DNA from: Pelargonium cotyledonis | Lineage: Eukaryota > Streptophyta > Magnoliopsida > Geraniales > Geraniaceae | Direction of reading: 5' to 3' | Length of the DNA stretch: 21,859 bases | NCBI GenBank assembly: GCA_036897625.1 | Contig: JAYMTA010001091.1 | Span: forward strand, 1 to 21,859 | Part shown: one piece after another, positions 13,201 to 20,724 of the stretch | Numbering within the stretch: the first letter of the stretch is position 1 | How the letters are laid out: the number at the start of each line of letters is the position of its first letter | Position numbers and translations under genes: made by a program | The notes under the pieces: generated by a model | Told to the model about the DNA's origin: nothing | The model's database searches: none | Seen by the model: only the letters and a program-made list of their open reading frames with translations

Positions 13201-15158
13201 ATCCAAACATATAGATACAGATGGTAAATAATTGACCAAAACAGAGCACAGACGACGAATGTTTCCCAACCAACATAAAGAGTTGCCAATTTTAACCTAT
13301 CACATAACTTCATTAGACAATCATGAACATATCATTACAAGAAAACAGCAACAACGCTTAGTTATTTAAGTAAAATGATCACTCTTAAAAAAAGTAGTCT
13401 TCACATATAACTTTTCTCACCTTCAACAGCTAGCATGGCATCAATGAAAAACTGACGATATGCATCTCGAGCTCCACTACGAAGTAAAGATAAAAGAACT
13501 CCAAGTGTTTCAAATATAACTCCATGTCGTGCTCTGAAAGATAATGGAAATATATGAATAACAGCAATGCTTTGACATACTGATCATATTTTTAAATATG
13601 ACATAAAATTATCAAAAAAGTAGGTATTTTGGTGTACCCATGACTCCATTACCATATTAGTTATTTTCCCTTCTTTAATGAACAAAAAGAAAAGAAACTG
13701 AAAGATAAGAAGAAGAGCATAAATCTCCCAAATATAATCATACTGGAATGGACTTGACAAGGGTTTTAAGGAAACCCTTTCTGGTGTTAACCAAATCATA
13801 TATTAACCAATTTAAGAAGTAACAAGGAACACATAAACATGTCATAGTTTTTGCAGAAATAGATAAAACATTTAAGTTATTTATAAAGATATCAGTGCTA
13901 AAACTCAAAGTAGGCTAGTAGTAGCTCAAAAAATTTCATCTTATGGCACCGGGTGGAAGAAAGACATCATACCCCCATCCATTTACAAGCTTCAGCCAGA
14001 AATGTGTGACGGATGGCAAAGAAAATACAAAACAACAGTTTTTTTTCCTTCATACTTCCAAAGTAACCCTGACATACTAACTTGTAGGCATACAATTCAT
14101 TTGTAGCTCAAAACACTAAGGTGAATCATATATTTTTAATACCATCCTGTATCATGAATTATCAAAGCAAGAGCTACAAATCTAAGAATACAAATAAAGC
14201 AACAAATGAACAAGTTAGAATTTCACAATAAGTCAAACTAAGCAACACCAATTTCTGAACCACTCACTTGAATGAAGCTTCTGAAAAGAAGGGCAGAATC
14301 CGGCCAATTACAGGAAGAACAGCATTGGCTTTTCCATGGTAGAAGACTCCAGGAAAATTCTTTGCAGTATGAGATATGAGTTTTAGTACAGCTATAACTT
14401 CTCTCTCATTGGCTGCCAGAGACACAAAAAAAATATATAATCAAAATTGTTCAAAATATCCATGAGGCTCAAAGCTATGTAGAACACGAATTTACACCAC
14501 TCAAAGCTATCCATAAAAATTGGATTTGCAATTATGCATAAACTCCATGAGAATCCAAGGTGTAAAACGCAATTTTATGGCAACTTTGCCTCAACCAAAC
14601 CAAGAAGCATAGGCTCTTTTCCATATGACACCAAAACCGCACACACAAAACAATGAAAACAACTCTACTTTCACTTATTATCAGTTAACTAAAGAATTGA
14701 TCCAGTACTTGATAAATGTAAAACAACTGCAATCTCCAAGTCCTTACATTATTTCCTTTCAATCTATTATATTATACTCTTTTCAATATACCACCAAAAC
14801 AACACAAAACAAAGATATATGAAATATGCTCTTCAAATTGAGTATTGTCGGTTAGTTTCAAAACTTGATGAAAGGTAAAGTATTTAACATTGATTCTATC
14901 CTCTCTTTCCACTTTCAAGACTTGGTCTGATTTTCTCGGTAAACAAACAGACGGTAGAGAAGAAAGAGGGAGGGAAGTACCGGAGGAAGAGGGGACGACA
15001 TAGGCGTGAATGAGATTGGGAAGAACGGCGCGGAATCTGGATTCCAATGCGCCGTCGTCGTCGCCGCCAATGTTGTTGTTGTTGTTGGAAGGTGAAGATG
15101 ATGAAGCTGCTATGCGCTCTCGAAGCTCGTGAACCAGACTTGACAGGTTGCTCTCCAT
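363..15158 (-). CDS. ATR: ATR serine/threonine checkpoint kinase (complete, 15 coding exons)
   Basis: Nuclear PIKK kinase that responds to RPA-coated single-stranded DNA and stalled forks, with ATRIP as partner. In plants it acts upstream of SOG1 and WEE1 (family knowledge). Coding exons read on the minus strand: 15158-14981, 14412-14268, 13533-13421, 13049-12715, 12601-12477, 11276-11132, 11042-10470, 10377-10302, 9434-9119, 8651-7404, 6943-3562, 3470-2901, 2698-2075, 1829-1635 and 530-363. All 14 introns are GT-AG and every junction keeps phase. The total is 8193 nt, or 2730 residues plus TAA; Arabidopsis ATR is about 2700. The start is the ATG at 15158, opening MESNLSSLVHELRERIAAS, which matches the conserved plant ATR N-terminus. 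The order is N-terminal HEAT-type helices, UME, FAT, PI3K-like kinase, then FATC ending MYIWWMPWF. No broken exon was seen. The 76-nt exon 10377-10302 is too short to be found as a long ORF and is supported by phase and by the sequence EGIHSILCLQ. Identification is near certain; individual splice sites are predictions. Confidence 0.96.
531..1033. other. ATR intron 14, left part: no gene seen
   Basis: Intronic sequence between the last ATR exon and the hAT-like MITE. Positions 840-1030 are more GC-rich than the rest of the intron and give an 87-codon minus-strand frame, but its translation resembles nothing I recognise and it runs into the MITE. It may be part of an older repeat. Confidence 0.3.
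1034..1486. mobile_element. hAT-like MITE in the last intron of ATR
   Basis: A 453-bp non-coding element inside the 1104-bp intron 531-1634. The left end is TAGAGCTGGCAGTTT (1034-1048). The right end, read in reverse from 1486, is GAGAGCCGGCAATTC: 11 of 15 positions match as terminal inverted repeats. The flanks CTCGTAGG (1026-1033) and CTTGTGGG (1487-1494) agree at 6 of 8 positions and both differences are transitions, as expected for an aged 8-bp hAT target duplication. Subterminal regions are rich in CGTGT and ACACGA motifs. Both plus and minus frames through it are open by chance only; there is no transposase. Confidence 0.7.
2901..6943 (-). CDS. ATR: ATR central region: UME and FAT domains
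   Basis: Two exons, 6943-3562 (3382 nt, by far the longest) and 3470-2901, encoding about residues 1085-2402. The first part covers the UME domain (roughly residues 1130-1270, HFFIEQLARVSPLSTEHIIS to the NVRYMVACELSKLL helix). The middle contains plant ATR blocks such as LWDRFSNYVKEIIAPCLTSR and RGIVRHDMQTATYLLPYLVL. The FAT domain follows, with helical repeats around WLQYAKLCRLAGHYETANRA and HMEKAKLLWSTRRSDGAI. The shorter exon runs from VIGIIRGCLKDLP to LQRPKK, immediately before the kinase. Domain edges are approximate. Confidence 0.93.
7081..7107. repeat. Poly-A tract in ATR intron 10
   Basis: About 26 consecutive A residues on the plus strand, lying in the 460-bp intron 6944-7403. On the transcribed strand it is a poly-T tract upstream of the 3' splice site of the largest exon. 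Confidence 0.85.
7233..7277. repeat. (GA)n microsatellite in ATR intron 10
   Basis: A near-perfect GA run of about 20 dinucleotides with one early AA interruption. It creates artificial Ser-Leu and Arg-Glu repeat frames on both strands that should not be taken as genes. Likely polymorphic in length. Confidence 0.9.
7404..15158 (-). CDS. ATR: ATR N-terminal HEAT-repeat region (exons 1-10)
   Basis: Ten exons encoding about residues 1-1084, the helical solenoid that in other ATR proteins binds ATRIP (family knowledge). Exon 1 ends at 14981 (VVPSSS, phase 1). Exon 2 reads NEREVIAVLKLISHTAKNFP. Exon 3 ends AMLAVE. Exon 4 ends CYGDTDLHM. Exon 5 starts ACFDFARITGSVVNYD. Exon 6 continues RDMVYDSSIGGCLNALH. 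Exon 7 has AALCNAYIRIANICPPHVW. Residues about 29-36 are an Asn run followed by Asp residues, encoded by short AAC-type and GAC-type triplet repeats at 15050-15090, so this segment may vary in length between alleles. Exon 7 also carries a basic KIKRQKK stretch, a possible nuclear localisation signal by inference. Confidence 0.93.
8652..9118. other. ATR intron 9: nothing else seen
   Basis: A 467-bp AT-rich GT-AG intron between exons 9 and 10. I see no repeat ends, RNA gene or coding signal in it. Confidence 0.5.
9435..10301. other. ATR intron 8, with a short CAG repeat
   Basis: An 867-bp AT-rich GT-AG intron between the 76-nt exon and exon 9. It contains a short (CAG)n-type run of about five units near 10152-10168 and A/T-rich filler. 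No transposon ends or coding signals were recognised. Confidence 0.5.
11458..11600. mobile_element. Stowaway-like MITE, left part (ATR intron 5)
   Basis: Starts directly after a TA dinucleotide (11456-11457) with CACCTCCGTTTCAAAATATG, close to the well-known Stowaway (Tc1/mariner) terminus CTCCCTCCGTTTCAAAATA. The text that follows, including ATACACATATAATAAGAAAT and an ACCTTATTTAATTAATGCA block, resembles the interior of dicot Stowaway copies. The right end is not secure. A GGAGGTA at 11734-11740 could be a decayed terminus, which would make the element about 280 bp. It lies in the 1200-bp intron 11277-12476. Confidence 0.6.
11601..12476. other. Rest of ATR intron 5: AT-rich, homopolymer tracts
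   Basis: AT-rich intronic sequence with a poly-A tract near 12106-12119 and a poly-T tract of about 21 near 12387-12407. A 75-codon minus-strand frame at 11759-11986 has no family resemblance. Apart from a possible right end of the Stowaway-like element, nothing is recognised. Confidence 0.45.
13534..14267. other. ATR intron 2: nothing else seen
   Basis: A 734-bp GT-AG intron between exons 2 and 3. It is AT-rich, with no terminal inverted repeats or coding signals that I can support. Confidence 0.45.
14413..14980. other. ATR intron 1: nothing else seen
   Basis: A 568-bp first intron with donor GTACTT just after exon 1. AT-rich, without recognised repeats. A plus-strand frame at 14625-14822 is a chance ORF of low-complexity composition. 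Confidence 0.45.
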
Positions 15159-15320
15159 GCCCTCTCTCAATTCCCTCCCATTTTCGAAAAGGTGCTTCTT
15201 TTAGGCTATAAATAGAGTTCCTCAATCAGGCATTACCATGCTGTCTCCCAGTGTTGAGACCTTTTTTCATTTATTTAAATTAAGAATATTTTTAGGTCCT
15301 TAAACAAAAGAGTTTTTTTA
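15159..15320 (-). promoter_or_regulatory. ATR 5' leader and proximal promoter interval
   Basis: Only 162 bp separate the ATR start codon from the Tourist-like MITE. On the minus strand the interval contains a 4-residue upstream ORF at 15181-15167 (ATG GGA GGG AAT TGA), out of frame with ATR and ending 8 nt before its ATG. A second short upstream ATG lies at 15239. A TATAAATA string at 15205-15212 points in the plus direction and lies too close to the ATG for an ordinary ATR TATA box. No E2F-like motif is seen here. The transcription start is not visible from sequence. Confidence 0.4.
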
Positions 15321-15940
15321 GGGCTTGTTTGGTAACACACTCAAAAGCCAAAAACAACTTCAAATAGCTTCTAAAAAATTAGTCATGTTTGCTATAAAAA
15401 AAGAAAATTGTAGAATCCAACAAAAATGTTTGTGTTATAAAACAAAAACAAACAAAATTTAGATTTTTATATGGATGTTATAAATAAAATGGACAAAATG
15501 TTCATGCATATAAATATTAATATGCAACCTTTGCACTAAAAAATTTCATTTTTTTTAAACAATGACCTATATTGTCAACATTTTTATAAGAACAACCAAC
15601 ATTTGTTCTGTATAGGTCAATTTTTCCTTTAAAAATGTTAAGTTTTTTCTAATAACGTTCAACACATATACTAACATTTTCTATTAAGAGCGACAATATA
15701 GACAATTAGCATGTCAAAAGTAAGGGCATATATAGAATACAAAATTGTTTATCTCTCTAATTTTTCTTGTGTTAGATAGAAGGAAAAAAAATGTTTATCC
15801 AAAAATCATAATTACTACAAAAGCTATCCAAAAGCAACCTACAAGCAAACACAACAATTTAACTTTAAAGTCTTATGTGACAAACAATAAATGGACTTGT
15901 CAGAACCAAAAACCTTCTAGTAGTGTTACCAAACAAGCCC
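15321..15940. mobile_element. Tourist-like (PIF/Harbinger) MITE, complete, in the ATR upstream region
   Basis: A 620-bp non-coding element with perfect 18-bp terminal inverted repeats GGGCTTGTTTGGTAACAC (15321-15338; reverse complement 15923-15940). It is flanked on both sides by the trinucleotide TTA (15318-15320 and 15941-15943). The 3-bp TTA/TAA target duplication and the GGGCTTGTTTGG terminus are hallmarks of PIF/Harbinger-derived Tourist elements (family knowledge). The interior is AT-rich and has no transposase. Perfect termini suggest a fairly recent insertion. Its left end is about 160 bp upstream of the ATR start codon. Confidence 0.88.
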
Positions 15941-16049
15941 TTACAATTTTACACAATTTATTTGGTAGTTTTTCAATTAGGTTTGGGTTATTTTTACAAA
16001 TTATACCCTATCTTTGAGTTTAGGCCCAAAATGCCACACAAGAATTCAA

Positions 16050-16110
16050 GGCCTTGTTTGGATTTGGGCTTGTAGAAGTCAATAGCAGTAGCAAAAACGT
16101 TTTAAAAAAA
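16050..16110. mobile_element. Possible solo end of a second Tourist-like element
   Basis: GGCCTTGTTTGGATTTGGGC at about 16052-16071 resembles the start of Tourist-like elements. No matching inverted end was found nearby, so this may be a remnant or a coincidence. Confidence 0.25.
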
Positions 16111-16204
16111 ATCCAATTGAAAAAAATTAAGATGGGAATAGAGGGGTAATTTTGGGAGAAAGTTTGGGACATTTCTGGAAGAAAAATCAATAAAGCCCCA
16201 TTTC

Positions 16205-16213
16205 GGCGGGAAA
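16205..16213. promoter_or_regulatory. E2F-type binding site
   Basis: GGCGGGAAA on the plus strand is the exact reverse complement of the plant E2F element TTTCCCGCC, in the wider palindrome-like context TTTCGGCGGGAAA (16201-16213). E2F sites are typical of S-phase and replication genes. It sits just upstream of a likely spliced leader of the plus-strand unit and about 1050 bp from the ATR start codon. Motif presence is seen; function is inferred. Confidence 0.55.
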
Positions 16214-16216
16214 GCA

Positions 16217-16223
16217 AAACCCT
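16217..16223 (+). promoter_or_regulatory. Telo-box-like motif
   Basis: AAACCCT directly after the E2F-type site. Telo-boxes (AAACCCTA) near the start of plant genes are associated with growth and cell-cycle expression and often occur with other cis elements. The final A is C here, so the match is partial. Confidence 0.35.
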
Positions 16224-16724
16224 CGTTTCCGGCCGATCGGAGCTTCCTTGAAGGTAGGTTCTCTTGTGAATCTCGGTTCAGTTTTTGCGTTGTATCGTCG
16301 AGCGTACCATCTGTAGCAGACAAGTGAGCCTCTTGGTTTACTTCAAAGACTTGAACTCTATAGCAATACAATTTATTTGCTTCCAAGACCTGAAATTTAT
16401 GTGTTTGGATAAAAGTTTGGTTTCTTTGGAAATGAGGTTAAATCAGCTATTGAGCTATACTACAATGACATTACCAACCTAAAATGTTAGAATCAATCCA
16501 TGAAATATAGAATTTGTAATCTGGGAAGTCAATTTTGATTTTAAAATAGGTTCAGTTTATGCATTAGCTAGGGCTAGGGGGCTTCAAACACATACATATC
16601 AATGGCTCCTCTGTTGTGTTGTTAATTTGAATTGTTCTTGGTTTTGATTAGGTTAATCATTTTGTTGGGAGAGGACAGTGGAAGATGCCGTTTGCGTTGA
16701 TATTGGGATTAGTTAATAGGAGCC

Positions 16725-16846
16725 ATGAATCAGGATGATGGCAAGAAAATGCACATCATCCTTTGACGTTCTTTCATCGATATGTGCTGTGTAAAATCAC
16801 TACAAGAGAAAGAACTGCTGGTCAACTTGTTTCCATAGCCACAAAG
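16725..16846 (+). pseudogene. Protein-like exon with an apparent 1-nt frameshift, unrecognised family
   Basis: The ATG at 16725 reads MNQDD, then continues in that frame only to a nearby stop. One frame over, starting at TGG 16739, a run of 36 codons stays open to the splice donor at 16846 and looks like real protein: QENAHHPLTFFHRYVLCKI, then TTRERTAGQLVSIATK. The two frames meet inside GATGATGG, as if a T had been lost from GAT GAT TGG. This could be a decayed host gene, a sequencing or assembly error, or a chance ORF. I cannot assign a function. Confidence 0.35.
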
Positions 16847-18834
16847 GTCTGCGCATGTTTTTCAATTTTGTGATGCATTTATTTCTTTTATCTCTTTATA
16901 TTGTATCTTATGAATTTTGTTACAAGTGTTATTTGTAGTGTTATAAATGGTTCTTGGCAACATTAGTTTGATGAGTTCTCGTTTGAGCATAAGAATTTGA
17001 TGAAAGATACACCAGGAAAAAAACACCATTTTTACTTATTTGTTTAGTTTGGGTTCACTTTAGTTTTGCTGTAATTTCGAACCATACATGATAGATTAGC
17101 TGCCCCATCTACCAGTAGATATTAAATGTTTGATATGCTTCAATTTGGCGATCGAGCAAATCCACAATCCATCTCTTCTCAATACTACATGGCTAGTCCC
17201 CATCTTAATTAATGGTCCGTGTGCCTTGTAATTAACCTGCTCCTAGACTTATTAGCATATAGTTTGTGGTGCTTCAAGGAGACAAAGACAAGAGCAAGAG
17301 TCAAGACCATTCAGGTTACTTACTCAATATATACAGGGATATGCTTACTCATTGGGAAAAGATTGAGCTCCCATGAAATGTTATTTTGTTCTATGTTCCT
17401 TTGGAAACATCTGAACCTCTGGTTCACACTTCATGAAGGCTTACAGTTTCAAATGCTAACATAAGTTTGTTCTTTGTGATTTAAGTAACAATTTGTTGCA
17501 GGTGGACTTGTATTGGTGCAAGCGAAATCGCCAACCTACGTAGTTTCTAATTTGACCGACTTTAAGGTATCCAAGGTTCGAACTCAATCTCTTTCAGTTT
17601 GTCTATTAGGGAAGTCAATAACTTCATTTCTGTATTGTCATGTCAGTGCAACTTCTTTTCTATATACATGGTAGAGTTTAGGTATTGGTTTATGTGTGGC
17701 TCTTCTTATTCCATAACCAGCTTTGATGTTTGGAACCAAATACCCAAAATGAGAATCACCCAATTTTGGTAGAAAATTTTGGCATATAAAGTGAAAAATG
17801 GAGCACACATTTTTTTTTTCATATGTTCACTGGCCAGACCATCATCTCCACTTTATTTTCAGAACTCACTTCTCATTGTTGCCTATTGCTTGCAGCTCAA
17901 ACCATATGTATCCCAGTGCTGAAGAGAAGTTGAAAGCTGATAATGATTTTGCTGTAGCATCTAAATAAAGCAAGAACTTCAGGTCAGATTTGTGCATTAT
18001 TAGGCAAGACTGTTTTTATGAACATCATCCTATACTGCTAAATATTTCTATTTTTTGGTGAGAAAAAGAGTTTAGGTAAGGGTGCTACCTCAATCCGAGA
18101 TCAGGACCTGTCACAAGTCGTAGCAATAATTTTTGAAGGTGAAAAAAGTTTAGGTTAGGGTAGCTTATCCTATTCTAGAGCCATATCGGTTTCTGTGTGG
18201 TTTTGGAGGTACATTCGAGTCACTTATCAAGAAAAAAAACTAGCAGTAACGATAAACTTAAGTTTTACATGATAATTATTCGATCCTTATCAACTATGTC
18301 AACTCTGATTAGCTCTTTTTTAATAGTCACGGCGCTAACCTACCGATTAAAGTTAGTCATACTAACTCCACTTAATGATTCTTTCACATTTGGTCCACTG
18401 AATAGTTGATGGACTGACCTACTAGATTACTAGTTAATTGAATTTTAGATAATATAGCCCCCACATTCATAGCTATATAAAGTGTATCAATTCCAATTCA
18501 GAATTAACTTAGACCTGGTGTATAGTTAATAGCTAATGAACTAACATATTAATTAAAGTTGACCTTATTAACTCCATCGGCTAATCCAATAAATCAAGTG
18601 GAATTTTTAGTTGTTTAAAAAAAAACTTAGGCGATCGAAACTATGTAATTTTAGGTGAAACTGATACAAGTCATTTATCAGTTAACTCGTACCCACTTTA
18701 CTCGTGATCCATGTCCAATCATAATTTTTTTTAGTAACAATGTAATTTCCATTTATAGTCTTGGTAATGGCTGAACATACTGTTTATGTGATCTTAGGAG
18801 GTGAAAAACAGGCAAACATACATTAGTAGCTGAA
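16847..18834. other. AT-rich interval between the small unit and the LHT-like gene
   Basis: Apart from the candidate small exons at 17279-17314, 17502-17566 and 17896 onward, no gene is recognised. Positions 18066-18165 contain two diverged copies of a GTTTAGGTTAGGGT-type phrase. Positions 18326-18382 and 18535-18590 share a diverged CTAAC...ATTAAAGTT...ACTAACTCCA phrase about 208 bp apart. A TATATAAA at 18474 lies about 360 bp upstream of the LHT-like start codon and is a possible, unproven, TATA box. Confidence 0.35.
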
Positions 18835-20724
18835 ATGTCTGAGAAGGTTGAAATAAGCTCTGCCCCAATAACCCCGAGACCCGCTCCCGCATCGCCCCAG
18901 CCGCCCATATCCACTCCTCCATCGCAGCTCCACTGTCCGTCTTTGTCCCGATCACCGCTCCTAACCACCGGGGATGGCGTGGAAACTGCCGGTCCTAACA
19001 AGACTCCGAATTCTAGGACTCCTAGTTTCGTTACCCCCTTGAGCACTCCACTCAGGAAAGCTCTCCAACTTACCAAGTTTGACCCTCAGGATGCTTGTCT
19101 TCCAATCACTCAGTCTAGGAATGGAAATGCCTATTATGCAGCATTTCACACTCTTTGCTCAGGAATTGGAGTTCAAGCCCTTATTCTTCCCGTCGCTTTC
19201 ACTATTCTTGGATGGCAAGTAAACATCGTTTTAAAAACTTTTTTGATGTTTCAAAAACCTTTGCCCGTTGAATTAACCGTTACTTATGAGATATTTGATT
19301 TGTTACAGGACATGGGGAGTCATAAACCTGACCGGAGCCTTCATATGGCAGCTTTACACCCTATACTTGCTTGTAGAACTCCATGAATCAACCGAAAATG
19401 GTGTGCGCTACTGTAGATACCTACAACTGTGCAATGCAACTTTCGGTATATAGATAACAAATCTAATTCAATTATTCAAATATTTAGTTTCTGAACGTAG
19501 TAACGTACAATCTCAAATGATTCAAAATTCTTGCTATCCAGGTGAGAAGCTATCAAAATGGCTGGTCTTGTTCCCAATCATGTACCTATCAGCGGGCACA
19601 TGTGTGGCCTTAATCATCATCGGAGGGTCATCGATGAAGATGTTTTTTAACATTGTGTGCGGTAGTGCGTGTAGCGCAGAGCCATTGACCACCGTGGAGT
19701 GGTACCTACTTTTTACTTGTGCGGCAGTCCTGCTCTCCCAGCTGCCAAACTTGAACTCCATTGCCGGAGTGTCGCTGATCGGTGCCATCACTGCTGTTGC
19801 CTACTGCACCCTCATTTGGGTCTTGTCCGTCGCCAAGGGTAGGATGCCCGGTGTATCCTATGATCCAGTCAGAAAGCACTCTGAAATTGATCGGGTTTTC
19901 AGTGATTTGAATGCCCTTGGAATCATTGCTTTCACTTTCAGAGGTCACAATCTCATTCTTGAGATACAGGTATATCATTTGTACACTTCCTTGTACCATA
20001 ATTACGAGGACTTTCGCCCAGTCTGAATCCCCTCGAGGTCTCAGGTTTGAGGCTGCCATCAGGTGTTGGTATTGCAGATAAAAAAATGTTTGATTCTTTC
20101 TTTTGTTGCAGTCCACCATGCCTTCAAGTGAAAAGCACCCATCAAGACTACCAATGTGGAGAGGTTTCAAGTTTGCTTGTACAGTCATTGCAATGTGCTT
20201 ATTTCCATTAGCAATTGGTGGCTACTGGGCATATGGCCACATGGTATGGTACCTCCTCCTCTACTTCAACATCAAGTTTGTGTAGATATTTTCTCAATCA
20301 ATCACTAAAACTCTTAACAAAACTTTGTTCTTCCTTTGAAATTAAGATACCGGAAAATGGGGGCGTGCTGACAGCATTGTTCGCCTTCCATGGACGCGAC
20401 ACATCCAGAGTCCTTTTAGGACTGACTAGTTTATGTGTCATAATCAACGCGGTTAGCTCCTTCCAAATCTACGCCATGCCAATGTTCGACTCCATGGAGT
20501 CTCAGTACACTGTGAGGGCGAAGAAGCCTTGTTCGTGGTGGCTCCGGGCAATTCTCCGGGGAACGTTTGGCTACGGATGCTACTTTGTGGCTGTTGCAAT
20601 ACCATTCTTGGGGAGCTTGGCCGGGTTGATAGGAGGAATTACATTGCCTGTGACATTGGCCTATCCATGTTTCATGTGGCTGAAGATAAAGGACCAGAGG
20701 TTTATGGCCCAATGTGGTGGGTGA
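18835..20724 (+). CDS. LHT8-like amino-acid transporter (AAAP family), C-terminus apparently frameshifted
   Basis: Membrane amino-acid carrier of the Aa_trans family, closest by memory to Arabidopsis lysine-histidine-transporter-like 8. Exons: 18835-19214, 19309-19445, 19542-19969, 20112-20243 and 20347-20724. They give 484 residues as read. The N-terminal roughly 75 residues are a Pro/Ser/Thr-rich cytosolic tail; the carrier begins near LPITQSRNGNAYYAAFHTLC. Recognisable blocks are TWGVINLTGAFIWQLYTLY, YLSAGTCVALIIIGGSSMK, LTTVEWYLLFTC, LSQLPNLNSIAGVSLIGAI, NALGIIAFTFRGHNLILEIQ, STMPSSEKHPSRLPMWRGFK, FQIYAMPMFDSME and GGITLPVTLAYPCFMWLKIK. Intron 1 must use a GC donor (see separate entry). 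In exon 5 the expected C-terminus (VYGPMWWVNWVLG to FFKPQ) continues in another frame from about 20694 to TAG 20832-20834, so the annotated frame ends early with DQRFMAQCGG and loses the last membrane helix. The full-length relative would be about 521 residues. Product identity is firm; whether the gene is functional is open. Confidence 0.9.
19215..19308 (+). other. GC-AG intron 1 of the LHT-like gene
   Basis: Exon 1 ends CTT GGA TG at 19214 and the intron opens GCAAGT. Exon 2 starts G ACA TGG after TTGTTACAG. This join gives LGWTWGVINL, matching the family's conserved GW-x-WG block. The only nearby GT (19219) would add four bases, shift the frame and stop translation within exon 2. The donor ATG|GCAAGT fits the strong consensus required of GC-AG introns. 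Confidence 0.85.

Larger units (their letters stand above)
16190..17990 (+). other. Candidate small multi-exon transcription unit, unrecognised
   Basis: No known family. Possible pieces on the plus strand: a leader ending at 16254 with donor GAAG|GTAGGT; an exon after CAG at about 16678, ending at 16846 with ACAAAG|GTCTGC; a 36-nt exon 17279-17314 (AAG| start, CAG|GTTACT end); an exon 17502-17566 after TTTGTTGCAG with AAG|GTATCC; and a last exon from 17896 after GCTTGCAG. One frame of 17502-17566 (GLVLVQAKSPTYVVSNLTDF) is open and would meet a stop at 17920-17922 after LKPYVSQC. Another frame, continuing from the 36-nt exon, stops after VDLYWCKRNRQPT. The exons do not join into one clean reading frame. 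It may be a decayed gene, a non-coding RNA or a mis-assembled small gene. The divergent orientation and the E2F/telo-box motifs favour a real transcription start near 16200. Confidence 0.35.

Noticed and set aside
15205-15212. TATAAATA as the ATR TATA box
   Set aside because: It is oriented toward the plus strand and lies only about 47 bp from the ATR ATG, leaving almost no leader. Not a convincing ATR core promoter.
15745-16017. 90-codon plus-strand frame as a MITE-encoded protein
   Set aside because: It crosses the right end of the Tourist-like element into flanking DNA, is Lys/Asn/Thr-rich as expected from AT-rich sequence, and shows no transposase motif.
16102-16386. 94-codon minus-strand frame opposite the E2F region
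   Set aside because: No ATG-anchored homology and no plausible splice context. The plus-strand leader and motifs explain the segment better.
19217-19386. Canonical GT donor at 19219 for LHT-like intron 1
   Set aside because: Its use adds four bases, breaks the frame and stops after SLHMAALHP. It destroys the conserved WTWGVINL block that the GC donor preserves.
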